64,000 nt of DNA from Acanthaster planci (lineage: Eukaryota > Echinodermata > Asteroidea > Valvatida > Acanthasteridae), in the NCBI RefSeq assembly GCF_001949145.1, contig NW_019091401.1:321648-385647 (forward strand). Direction: 5' to 3'. Position numbers and translations under genes: made by a program. Position 1 is the stretch's first letter, and the number at the start of each line of letters is the position of its first letter. Shown one piece after another: positions 37,744-49,672 of this stretch. The notes beneath the pieces were generated by a model. It was given only the letters and a program-made list of their open reading frames with translations, did no database searches and had not been told where the DNA came from.

Positions 37744-37856
37744 TAAATTGCGAATTGAGTAATGTGATGCTTTCTTTTAGGATTTAACTTATTCGAATGT
37801 GACCAGTTTCATTTATTAATTACCTGTATGCTCAATTTATTCAGCAATAATAACTT

Positions 37857-37870
37857 GGGAGAGAGGGGAG
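37857..37870 (+). promoter_or_regulatory. polypurine tract
   Basis: GGGAGAGAGGGGAG, three bases before the 3' LTR, in the position where plus-strand DNA synthesis is primed in LTR elements. Confidence 0.85.
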
Positions 37871-37873
37871 TAA

Positions 37874-38034
37874 TGTTACGGTCCAGTAATTAATTATACC
37901 CACTATTATGCAACGAACCATTGAACCATGAGAGTGTGCACGCAATGCCTTACTACACAATAAATCTCAATTCGGAACCAAGATTGCAATGATAAACGTC
38001 GCGCTTTATTTAGCTGTTAAAACCGGTCGTAATA
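37874..38034 (+). repeat. 3' LTR, 161 bp
   Basis: Begins TGTTACGGTCCAG and ends CGTAATA. Same length as the 5' LTR, with an AATAAA at 37959-37964. The GATAG duplication follows at 38035-38039. The point differences from the 5' LTR indicate an old insertion. Confidence 0.92.
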
Positions 38035-38525
38035 GATAGATTACCACTCCGTCACAGTGTCCAGGCTCTTAGTGAGCAGGATCAAGAAGACGCCCAGACA
38101 ACAGGGAACCATGCTAAGTACGTAGAAATATGTAATGCTATAATAAATCCCTATCTCACACTCATCTCCTATGATGTTAAGAACTGATTTGTCCATGAAA
38201 GGTGCCCTTTTCATTTTGCTGATACCACAGATGAATTAATATGTGTAGGAAGGGTGCGCCGGCTTCCACACTTATTGTAATATGATCATTTGGGCTCTCT
38301 TTGTGCTGAGTGGTTGTGAATGATCATAGTGGACTATTTGAAAATGGCATTATTTAGCCTAGATCACTGCATAGTGCTGAAATGAAAGTGTGGGTGCAGA
38401 GTTCTGTACCTTCTTCATCTTGAAATGTTGCTTTATTAGCGACACCAGACTTCTGGCACTGAAAATTCTGTGAATTTGGTCTGTGTGGGCAGTTTCAAAA
38501 TTAAATGTATGACGTTTATGACCTG

Positions 38526-38629
38526 ATAGTCGCCAGGTCTGTGATTTCGCTACCTATATGTACATGTATTATTGCCAAGTATGATTGGTTTTCACAGTAA
38601 GTGGTGAAATAAGGGACCTTGTGACTATA
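38526..38629. mobile_element. short foldback element, copy 2
   Basis: Left arm ATAGTCGCCAGGTC and right arm GGGACCTTGTGACTAT complement each other. The interior includes GATTGGTTTTCACAGTAAGT, which is the reverse complement of the interior of the copy at 8381, so the middle is inverted relative to copy 1. An ACATGT motif is inserted or evolved near 38560. Confidence 0.72.
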
Positions 38630-41600
38630 TACCGTCACGGAAATTAAGCTTCCTGTAATGTCAAAAAGCCCTTTGATGTCACACTACGTATTTTACAACA
38701 GAGTGCTATGGGGTATAGAAAGATACCAGAATGGCCTAAATAGCTGGTGTGAAGATGCTTTTGTGGATGATGCTTTAAGTGGGATGTGTTCATTTCCAGC
38801 ATGGAATAATACAGCCAAGGCAGGCATGCAGCCAGATGGCTCCAAAGTGTTGCCTGATATAGGTTCATTTCCTGACCAACTTGACTGGATGGGAGTGTTG
38901 TTTTGTTACTACAGAACCATCAGGCAGGTGTCTGTTGGCCAGCGTTACTGTGCTTCTAACTGCAGTGGTCAAATCATTCAATACATGGGAAGGAAATGAA
39001 GAGGAAGACTTTCCATTCACTCTCACCTGATTATTTTTCTTAATTTGCAAAGCAATTCATGACACAGTGTGAATACATATTAACAAGTGTTTTGAACATT
39101 ATGAACGTATGTTTACATACAGGTAGATATGAAAAGGTTTGAAGATAGCCTACATGTAGCTGGGCTGAATACATTCTCAGCAGCCAATTTGATGAAACTG
39201 TGCAATGGCTTAATTTCACTTAGTAAACAATTACAGAGCATTAAAGTTGTGCAACAAATTAAGTATGTGTGATTTCACAAAACTTATGCACTGTGCGCAC
39301 ATGCAAGTCCTTGACTTGCAATACAAATTAGTGTGTAATTCATGCAGTCATTTTAGGTTGCCTAAGTTGCTCTGAGCAAATCAAAACTAAACTAATCAAG
39401 TTTGGTTAAGGTGCATTATTGCCCAACTTAAGGTTTACATGAGAAGGATAAAACTTAAGTTTTGGAGGTAGCGGAAAACTTGTTTGGCTGTGAAAGAACT
39501 TTGGGATTTTTACCTATTTCTTGGGAAAAAAAGATGAGAACATTTTCCAATTGGTAGACAATTTCATGGCTGTTTGATGTTTGCTGTATTTTGAAAAGGA
39601 TCAGCTGTTGCAACAGCTGTTATCGACATCATCCCCAAAATTTAATGTGATTAACATGTTGCACAGCTATGCAACTTCTTGTGAAATTCACCATAAGTAT
39701 GTACATATTGCAAGGCTTATGTACACATGGTGCGAAGTTATGCACAGGTTTGTGAAATTGGCTACAGTATCTCTGTCATTTGACATGCAGAGTGACAGAA
39801 TGGCCCCGCACATTGCTGCCCTTATGAATTCTGATGAGGGTGACCGTGAGCTCAGCCTCATCAAGATGTCTATGAGTAGGCACTCTATTTCTCAGACAAC
39901 ATGTGTACCTGAAGACACATCAAGAACCTAGGATAAGTGGGCCATATGTTGCCTTCATTGATTCTTGCAAGGGAAAAATACACCAGTTGATATTCGCCAG
40001 GCAGATATTAGGTTTTCTGAATGTAATGAAGTAAAATCCAGCTCACAAACAGAATTAGAGAGTCAGTAAGTATTCTTGTCATAACCTAAATAAAATTTTT
40101 AAATTAGTCGTCCTCCATCCTTACTAAGGCCAGCCCTAGGTCAGCAGTGTGCCAGTTGGAAAGCAGATTATAGTTCCAACGGTTTCAGATGTTGCCGCAT
40201 CGCTGACTGGAATCTCTTGAGCAGTGTTCGGTGAGAGGATTACACTCTGCAGACTTGTCCTCCCTCCTTCCCTCAGGCCCATGTGGCTAGCAAAAGGAGA
40301 CACGGGGGCTGGGTCTCTGGGATTGTTATTAACTGATCATTTAGCATGTGAATCAATACAAATGGCCAAGTAACCTCATCATCAACTCACCCTCAGGGGC
40401 TTCAGCAGATGAACAGCAGTGCAATAAAACACTCAGCATTTCAGCACTGCATCCAAAGTGTCTCTTTAGACACCAAGAGTTTGGGTAGACCTGTGTAAAC
40501 TTCAACAGGACAGAGTTTTACTTTGCTTTTTAATGGGGCATATAACTGTCTTCAGTCTGCATGTGTGATTGATGGAAAGAAACCAACTCTGTCACTGTCA
40601 ATAGCAAATGATCCCTGGCTTGTCAAAAGAGCTTCTTTTGCCACTTTTATCATCTGCAGTTTGTTGTGCATGGAGGTGCATACTAAGTCAGCAGCTCTCA
40701 AAGGAGTGCCTTTAAGCACATGTATATTTGATTCATGTTGCTCAAAATGTCAAGTTTGTTTCTTATGTGGAGTTGTTTGCCGATTGGTGTTCTCATGGCA
40801 GAATGGCCATTTGGTTTTCTGTAAAGAGTCTGTCTTTGGATAAGACTTGGTGCAGTGGGTAAAGTAACCAACAAGTCGTCACTGAAAAAAATTGAATCAG
40901 GCAGGTTAAACATTGCACCTAAACTCAATCTACTAGTTTGAAATGGAGATAAGACACGAAGCAGATGCTTAAGAATTGACCACCTGGTTCTCAACAGCCA
41001 TTTCTCTCAGTCATGAAAGATTTCTCCAAAATGGCTTTTGCATCTACATGTAAAGGTATTGGATTTAGCAAATTAGGGGTAATTGTTATGTGCACAGTTT
41101 TCTTTTACCAGCAACAAATTCTTGATGAGTTCATCTCCATGTGCATTTTTCATCTCATATTGCAAAGACCTACTCACTTTAAAATGTATGAGAACAGCTG
41201 TCATAAGTCTTAAAATGATTTGCCAAATTGCCATTGTTGACTTGCCAGTCTCTTGCGCAGTACAACCTCTCAAGACTTCACCCTTTTAGTTTTCCTCATT
41301 TTTGATGAAAAGCATACAAAGATCGGCTCAGTCACTGAAATATTAATCATACTTAAAGGACACTGCACAGCGCATTGCACCGACAAACAAGATTCTAATT
41401 GATTTATATTGCACTTAGAAGGGTAGGTAGTTTTTAAAATAATTTTAGGAAACATTGCGGTTTAATCAGCACTCAAAAAAGAAAAACGAAACTGCTTGTT
41501 ATTGCATCGTTTAGTTTACAAGTTGGGAGCTGAGATGGTTTCAGGAATGTTTAGTTGTTGTGAGCCCAGTGTGCAGGGGTAATGACAGTGATGTGCCTTG

Positions 41601-43255
41601 AGCAGCCAGCAGGGTGGATACGTGAGCAATACAAATAAGTAATAATTATTATTAAGATAAAAAAGTTCAATTGTTTTTAAGATTTGTTGTAAGTGGTGTA
41701 TATGTATGCTTATGCTGTTAATCATGCTGCTTGGGAGCCCAGTTTCAGGAACATAGGCTTTATACATGAAACCGGGGAGTCTGAAACCAGACGAAAGAGC
41801 TGGGCCTTATAACAAAAGACCGTACCCAGAACAATGGACCGAGCTGATGGGAATTGCCAACATTTTTTTCAGTTGTCAATAGCGTAGGAAATCTGTCCTT
41901 ATTTTGAAAGATCATACCACTGTTTGTGGCATTCAGCGTGAGTGGATTACTACCGGGGACAAAAGTGCTCCAGCGCTTCAACGGTGAGCAATACAATATT
42001 GCTGCAATCTGGCCCTTATTGAAAAGACGCCAGTAGGGCACTGTACTAGTTTTGGAAACAAAAGAAAGTTATATAACACTGCACAATCTGGGCTCTTTTT
42101 ACAAGGCAGCATGCCTGGCTGAAATACTCGGGCATCAATAGATGTTGTCTGTCAGATTAGAGTAGTCACCAGACAGTTATTTGTGTGGGTGTAAATGTCC
42201 AGTAGATGAAGCTATGATTTTTTGAAGAATGTTGAAAACGAAAAACCTTTAAAATCTCCCGGTTTTACGTCATGCAACCTCAAATTCCACCCGGCAGCAA
42301 GTGGTCAGTACAAAAAAGTATTTGTGAACATGGATGAAGTATTCCAGAATTCAGTAATAAATTACATACACTGATCAAGTTATTAAAGTGTCTCTTCAGC
42401 CAAACCCTCACATATTTTCAGCCATTTCAAAATAGCTGTCAGTGCCTCCTTAAGAGACATTGCGTAAGCCATGACCCAAGTTATAACACCTATCGGTATT
42501 CTGGTGAGCAAACCAGCCAACTCCCCAGTGTAGGGAAGTCAGTATTGATTCCATCCTATCTCTGATGGACTCTCAAGATCCCCCACCAGGGCCTGGGATA
42601 AGGAGCCAGGCTCTGCAGGGCAGGGCAGGTGACCTTTTCCAGCCCGCTTTCTCACTTTCTCTCCCCATTAGCAGGCTCTCTCTTGCTTTTAAATTGAAAC
42701 GGGATAAGTCTTCCACTAGAGTTGGCGGGAGTGTTCCACAAACAAGTGGTGATTGCGGAAATGGCATCTGACTTCTTATCTTTTGTTTTTTGACCGTTGT
42801 ATTGTGGAGCATCCCTTGCAGAATCCTCTGAGCTGTGGTTAGTTTAATACACCATTATAGCAATTATGTGTATTTCCCTTCTGTGAATTCTTTTTTAATT
42901 GCACTAGTTGGTATATTGATCCAGACTTCAAGATTCTTACAGCTAACATTGAAGGACTGAAATGATGCAAGGCCTTGAAGTTGAGGCTAAATACTATATT
43001 TAAAAACTCATCACATTGTTTGAATTAGTACAAACATTTACCCTTGTGTGAATGATTTGTTAATTCTTTATCCTGCGTGCACTGTTTTACTCATCAAATG
43101 TATTCTCACATGAGTAGAAGTTCTGCAGCTGCTTTCTTCTGGGAATGTGTCGCAGGCTTGAGTACAGGGCAATGTGGAGAAAATTTGCTGATCGGCAGGT
43201 GGCAGGAGGTGGTGCATGGGAAACGAACGTCCTTTGGCATTTTCTGCCCACAATA

Positions 43256-43281
43256 TACATGTACAAGTACATGTACATGTA
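43256..43281. repeat. ACATGT palindrome run
   Basis: A 26-bp run of TACATGTACAAGTACATGTACATGTA type, one of the longest in the window. Confidence 0.8.
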
Positions 43282-43746
43282 GCTAGAAAAAAGTCAAAAA
43301 TTGAAATTCCAGCAACATTAATTTGTCACGACTAGCCATGTTTTAGACTCCCTCAAAGAAAAAGTGTCAGGTTGCAGTGCTGATGCACTAGTTAAATGAA
43401 TTCTCTGCTGTGGATGATGCTGCTGTAATGCCTGTAGTTTCGGGCCAGGTACAACGTGCCTGTAAGGACGAGTTCAATGCATGTTATTACCCACAAAGCT
43501 GTAAAAGAATTTCTTTGTTCATGTAGGCCTACTTCTATTATTAGTACCAGAGATGTGGGTGATATTAGAAACGTGCCATTAACACTACACATCATAATCA
43601 AAACATGCCTTCATTCACAGTTTCATAATGGAGCTTATTTCCCTTTAATCTGAAGTCATTCGCTGAGTGCTCGATCCACCTTGTTCAATATCAAGTAATT
43701 TCCCCTTCAATTTTTAATTGCACTTGTCGCTGTTTATTCTCTGCAG

Positions 43747-43788
43747 GTTCTCTGGAACGCCTCGGGCGCTTTCAGCAAACTGCGTCCT
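43747..43788 (+). CDS. possible micro-exon (weak)
   Basis: A strong acceptor (TTTATTCTCTGCAG) is followed by 42 GC-rich bases before a GTGACA donor. Read with two leading bases it encodes SLERLGRFQQTAS and leaves after one base. It would therefore keep the frame if inserted between the 33508 and 55913 exons. The donor is only moderate and nothing else supports it. Confidence 0.22.
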
Positions 43789-45156
43789 GTGACATGTTTG
43801 GCTGTGAAAATTAAAGGCAGTCACCAGTCTGTTTTTGTTTGGAGTCAGTTTAAATGGCATTAGGTTAATTCCAGGATTAGTCCGTTACGCCTGTCCCAGC
43901 CAAAGTACAGACATTTGTACATGTAATAATTGTATTTAGTCTTGTCCTGGTCTAATGGCTTCCATGGAGAAAATATGAGCTGCTCAATCATAATGAGGGA
44001 TAATTACTTGTAGGTGAAAATCTTGCTTCAGATTCTACAGCATGAGTGCCTTGAATAGCGATGACTATAATGTGTCTCTGCAAAGGCTTAATTTAATAAA
44101 TAATACGGTGGATGAGTTTCCACAATGGGCATAAAGAAGCATTAAACACAAATACAAGGTGAATAGAAAGTTTTAATTTTGGTCATCCTTCTTTTGGCTT
44201 AAGTGAATAATGGAAATAATATATGTAAATTTTACCAAAATCCTAAAATGGGTTTGTTCCTCAGTTTCAATTTCCTTCCCTCCATAATTCCCTCAACTCA
44301 TAACATATTGTTTGCTGAGTATGCTAAAAACATGGTTAAAATTATTCCAATCAGTTTGTTCATAAGTTTATTTATGGATGACAGCAGTAGATTTCCCAGA
44401 GTTGTATCAAGGATTAATGCCTGAAAAGGAACAACCATTTCCTGGAATAAACCGTCTCTTAGTGGCTTGCGTAAATTGCATTGAAAAAGCTCAGTTGCAG
44501 GGCATCAGATTTAACTCAAAAGTATCTGCAAAATTGAAGAGTAACAACGGAGTAATTCCATTGGGGAATGGGCAATTCACAGTCATGCCTTTGGTACATT
44601 GAATGAGGCCTTATGAAGAATAGGTTTCAGCAAAACGTTCCAAGAAACTATTTTAGTTGTGACCGTAAATAACTGTCCCTTGATAGAAAATGTTAGCCTT
44701 TCCCATGGTATCCATGTGGTTTTTCTGAAGGAATGATTTTGGATTTATTCTGGATGATGACAATACTCCATGTACAGGTAGGAATTCACAATTTTTGTAC
44801 ATCCAATCTTTAAGGCTGGATGAAGTATTCCAGATTAGGTAATGCAATGTATTGAGCAGTTAGGGAACCACTTTTACTCTCCTCAAAGTTTTCAAACAAG
44901 GAATCCCTTTCCTTTGCCTTGTAAAAGAAAATCTGGAATTCTGGAACATATTCTCCTCCTCAATACACTTCACAATTTTTCTGTTTACTGCACTTGAGTT
45001 GATGGGAAACAGAAAGTAGGACACTTTTCTGGCAGCACATAATGAAACTTCCAACCTGTCCGCGAAGTGAATACAGTACATCCATTATCTGCATGTAATT
45101 AAGCGGCAGAACCTGGAGGGAAAAAAAACCCACACTGATCAAAATCATGTTAGGGA

Positions 45157-45185
45157 AAATAAAAGAAAAAAGAAAAAAGAAGATG
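45157..45185. repeat. purine-rich low-complexity run
   Basis: AAAAGAAAAAAG-type sequence on the + strand. No function seen. Confidence 0.7.
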
Positions 45186-47999
45186 GTGATGAAGAGTTTA
45201 ATCATGGTGGCTCAGTGAGGTGCAATTAATAGTCATTAACTTCAACTGCATTACAGCTGATCTGATTATGATATTCATCTTAAAGGGGGTGGGGCTGGAC
45301 GGGGCAGGGCTGACACAGTGGCTAAGAGCCTCTTGGGTGTGCTCTTTGTTCATTTCTTTTGAGGAAATTGCAAAGAACATTTGGTCATCTTTTTTTTTTT
45401 AATGCCACTCAAACCAAGAGTTCCCCATGACCTGCCAATCCTGAAAATCATTTTCCCCTCCAGATTTTCTTACCTTTTTTTAATTGAAGATCATTGCTTG
45501 CATTTAATTGGTAAAGGTAGCCAAACACCAAGACTGTTGCATTATCTCCTCAGACTACATCTCTAAGGTCAATCCAAACCTGCTACACTGACTTTTCGTA
45601 ATGGAGTTACACTGTGGGGTCACATTTCATGGTGCAACTTTGTGATACGCAAGAGAAGAATCTGTGATTTCTTCTGGGAAAAAAAGGTTGACGTCAGTGT
45701 AACTTCAGTTTAGTGTCCCGCACAATTAGCACATCCAAGGCATAAAGGCAGAGCATCTTGGTCACGGTATCCTGGGTTGTAATTGAGTTTCAAGATAGGA
45801 TGCCACTTGGGCATGTAAGATCAAGCAGGCAAGAGTTTCTAGTCAGTTGATTTAGATGTGGGATTCTGTGCAAACTAGTGCTTGTGGTGATGATGCTAGA
45901 TGTGATATTATATTGTCTGGTAAACACAGGAACCGTGCAGGTTGTTGAAAGTGCACTGTTAAAGTATGACATGTGGCATGTTTTCACATAGAAATATTAA
46001 ACAAAACCAAAGTTTCAGATCAAAGTACTGTAATTGAAGCAACTGTTATTGAAGTTTTGACATACTAAAACAGATGCTTGGTGCTTAACCTATTTCTTCA
46101 ACATGTTTAGTTTGGAGCTGAATTTATTAATGACCGCTTTATTGTCAACAATTTGCACAGATTTGAGTTTCTGCTATTTACTTGCCTAAAAGAGCATAGG
46201 TGATATCTTCCTCCTGTCTACATTTGTTTTGACAACTGTAATCCATTCCACAGGATGTACTAAGCCTCAGTTTCTTTTTGATGTTGCACACATGTGGACG
46301 CTAATTTTTTGTGGACTTTGGACAACCCTTTCCAGGAAATGAAGAATGTTCAAATAAAGATTGTTATAAAACGCCATTTCCTTAGTCATTTTTTTGAATA
46401 TTTGAAATTGATCTCTCTCTTTCTGCATGATAGACTCATATTTTGTCTACCACTGACAGGTAAACTATAGTTGGCCTTCAGTAGAAAGCCCAAAGAATAA
46501 TTCACAGTGTTAAAACCCCAGCCATCAGAAGATCAAACAATAAATATTGCCTCTAAATGCTAAGTAAAAATATGTTTCTCTTCCAATGTAATGGGAAATG
46601 CATGTATCTCTGTGGCAAAAACCATACACCAACCAAGGGTGATGTTTGTGCTACCTTGGCCACAGTTTGACAGGCATGCAACAGACTGAAGGCCTATGCT
46701 TGTACATGCACTGCATAGAAGTCCAGCCGTCGAAAGCACTTTTAATGTGCAGCTGTGCATGCCTGTATTTGCTTTATTCCATTGATTGAGATGAATTAAA
46801 AATGATAGGGACCCAGGAAGGTTAATTGAGCTTATGGGGAATATGCCTAAAGTGAATGAATTGGAAAGTAGGGGTTTGAAAAGAATATACATGTGTACAT
46901 GTACCTGTAGAAATTGTTGGTGTTGCAGTTGGATGGTAGGGATGGACCGGGAGGAGATTGTAGAATTTACTTGTATTTTTGTAAGCAACTCAGTAACCAG
47001 CTTATCAAACCAAACGAAATATTCTGAAAAGGCATATGCAGACCATGTCAACTTCCATGAATAATGGAATTACTTAACCGTGTCTTTATTTATTTGCATA
47101 TACTGGTACATGTACTCAATAAATGGATCACAGCTATAAACGCTTGTTTGTAATTACCAACATGACCTCTCAAGTGTTTTGCATCATTTACTTTGCTCTA
47201 AAAGTTTCACAATATGTCGTACCGTTATATTGAATTTCAGTATTCATTGGCTGGGTAGAAGTGGCCATTGTTACGGGTCATTTGCATTTTCTGTCTTTGG
47301 TTTGGTTTTAACAACAATGGCAGCAGCCAAGATTGCCACATTAGGGCCCACAACCTAATATTCACAAATTGAAAAATAGTGAAAGGACGGAAACAACAAG
47401 TTGCCTCTACAAACTGAACAGGCAGAGCCACTAATAGGCACTGGCAGGCTGGACTGTCAAGGAAGTCAACAGCAGGATGACAGATTGCCTAGCCCATGAA
47501 CATCACCACACTCTCTGAAGGCTGGAATATGACAGGACTGGAATATTGATGAATGAAATTTCACGTACTGCAGGTTCTCTCTCACCATCATCCCGGCAGA
47601 TTGGCTAATAAAATAAAGGTTAAATATCAGAGTTCGAGCTTGATAAATGTTTACAGTTCCCTGCGTGTACATCCTTTGCAGCATGCTGATACATCAAGTG
47701 CGGTCTTCATTCCATATGGCTTGGAATATAACCTTCCCCCATTGGAGTCAGTGTCACACTGGCCAATTGAGATTAGTCCAAAGCCTCCATTAAATTAATT
47801 GTCTGCTGACATTCAGCCCAAGATAGGGGGTCAGTACATGCAATGACAATTAGTTTCGGTTTTGATTATGTATACCATTTTTTTTTAATTAAGGCAATGT
47901 TATCCATGGAGTGATCCTGCATTCCTTAACCATTTCCTGTGGGAGAATAGCAACTTTTCTGCTCATGCGCACAAACGTTTGAAATGTTAAGAAAAACCA

Positions 48000-49554
48000 G
48001 TGCCCCTAATCCTGGCACACGGCTACACGCAGTTGCAACATGGAGGTGGGAATGATCCACGTTGAGTGAACGCATCTATTGGCCAAGGCAGCCAGACCGG
48101 AGGGCTGTGTTTGAGCAAGGGGTCACTCTGTACTGGTGCGTGTGAGCCGGGAGGGCCAAGCTCAAGACCTGTGGAGACTGCTGCACAGGAAACAATGAAT
48201 AATTTATCTTGAGATTGGCTTCATCATCATTACCACTGCCGAGGGACGAGGAACTGGCCAACTTCGCTTGGCTCTGTGTCGCTGGATGGGCTGGCTGATC
48301 AAGTGTGTAGGGCTTAGTAGTCTCCAGTGACTGCTTGTGTGCAGGACATTGGTGTTGTCACTATATACTCAGTTTACATGCAGATGTGCAGGTTGATAAC
48401 TGCACGTTGAAAGGTCAGTTGTGTGGGTGGGCCAGGAGGAGGGGTACACTGTGTCTGCTCTGCAAGTTCCTGGTGTGATGGGTGAGACTGTCCCTACTAT
48501 CCCTCTCACCCTATCACTCGATCCTCCAAGGTTGTGGACTGAGACTAGCACCTCTGCACCTGCCCGATTGGTTTTTCTTTCACCGCATGTGAGGGTGTTG
48601 TGGATGCAAGCTGCACAGGCATCATTGAGACTTGCGTCATAAAACAGGCTCCCAGAGTATAGTCGATGCATAATTGGAGCTGGCACAGATGAAACTGGAT
48701 GTCTCAACTTGCTGCTGGGATGATGCATGACAGTGATGAGGTTGGCCTAGGCTGATCCATCATCAATACCTTGCTTTTGCTTCAGCATGTCTCAGCCTGT
48801 GTTTGTATGAACACATGTACCTGTAACAGTCTAATTAATAGATGTATTGTGTAGAACGGTGCCACCATCATGGGAATAGGGTCGTGTTGAATATAGCTGA
48901 TGGGCCTAAGGATTAATTACCGGCTTCACTTCCGAGCTTGGAGCTCCTGTCTCCTCGCCAAGCAGTTACCTCTGTGTAGAATCAGGGCTTGTGCTAAGCC
49001 CATCGTCTAAAACTGCAGAATTATACTGCCTTTGAGGATTGTGGAAATTGGTGTGAGTAAACTCTACATGTACATCAAGCACCTTTTTTGTTCTCCAAAT
49101 TCGTGACCCCCTGGTGAACATATGGTGTTTGAATGCTTGAAACTTGCCATGAATACATTCATGACCTGCATAAATTCATCGCTCCTGCATTAATGGAACT
49201 GGGGAATGCAATCATTTTTTTAAAATGGGCTTTCTCATTGATGTGAGACAAACAGCCTTTCTGTCTCTTCTCTTCATTCGCCGTGCCTTGGCTGACCATG
49301 GAAGTCTGAAATGTTCAGATCTGTTTTTCTGTATGCGACTTGCATTTGGGATGGAGTAGAAAACCCAGTACATACTTGCAAACAGCATGTGTGAGAGTGA
49401 TGTGGTATTCATAATACACTTCAAAGTGAATTCTATGGAATGTGGATTATATGAACATCAACAGCACCCAGGTACCAGCATGTTGCTACCACAGATTCAG
49501 CTCTAAAGTGTTACTTAACGTGGTAGATTATAATAAGTGTGCATACAGTGCTAG
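48000..49554 (+). promoter_or_regulatory. candidate internal promoter region
   Basis: Less AT-rich than its surroundings, with GC-rich patches at about 48060-48180 and 48420-48580, ahead of the putative alternative first exon at 49555. I see no obvious TATA box or CpG island; the assignment rests on the exon's position. A 119-codon - strand frame (48369-48728) lies here without support. Confidence 0.25.
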
Positions 49555-49672
49555 ATGCCTGACCTGTTGAGCTGTATGGGCCGGGACTCAAGCGACATCA
49601 GTGCTGGTACTCACGCCATGAGCTTCCGTAGGAAGAAAAACAAGAGACCAGTGCCACCAACGATCACCATTG
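49555..49672 (+). CDS. alternative first coding exon (unidentified protein)
   Basis: Opens with ATG at 49555 directly after an in-frame TAG, so the coding region must begin here unless the TAG acts as a splice acceptor. It ends after one base at GTAGGT. The 39 residues start MPDLLSCMGRDSS and turn basic (SFRRKKNKRPVPP). Its exit phase is the same as that of the 33508 exon, and both join to the exon at 55913. The simplest reading is a second promoter giving a shorter protein with its own N-terminus. No domain is recognised; the basic tract could be a nuclear or membrane-binding signal. Confidence 0.65.

Larger units (their letters stand above)
35150..38034 (+). mobile_element. decayed Ty3/Gypsy LTR retrotransposon, Gmr1-like
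   Basis: Full limits are set by two 161-bp LTRs and a GATAG duplication. The total of 2885 bp is about half the usual length for the group. Order: LTR, primer site, long leader (about 1.2 kb), SCAN-like Gag remnant, protease fragment, RNase H remnant, polypurine tract, LTR. Catalytic protease half, zinc knuckle, integrase and most of the reverse transcriptase are absent, and frameshifts and stops break what remains, so it cannot move by itself. RNase H closes the pol frame, which suits the Gmr1 group, in which integrase lies upstream of reverse transcriptase; simple deletion of a downstream integrase is the alternative. Confidence 0.88.
38040..49554. other. intron-like stretch
   Basis: If the 33508 exon splices to 55913, this lies within one long intron that also contains the alternative exon at 49555. 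Apart from the foldback at 38526 and a doubtful micro-exon at 43747, I see no supported gene. Frames such as 38658-38999, 39581-39931 and 46560-47051 (- strand) have no splice or family support. Confidence 0.4.

Noticed and set aside
38658-38999. 113-codon frame on the + strand
   Set aside because: It starts at the edge of a foldback element and has no splice sites or family resemblance.
39581-39931. 116-codon frame on the + strand
   Set aside because: Somewhat protein-like, but no acceptor, donor or domain evidence.
44378-44602. 74-codon frame with protein-like sequence
   Set aside because: An acceptor-like CAGTAG is near its start, but there is no donor and no phase fit to neighbours.
46560-47051. 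163-codon frame on the - strand
   Set aside because: It is the longest uninterrupted real frame, but a frame of this size is expected about once by chance in 64 kb of six-frame sequence, and it shows no domain or splice context.
48369-48728. 119-codon frame on the - strand
   Set aside because: It lies in a GC-richer patch where stops are rarer and overlaps another frame on the + strand; no start or splice support.
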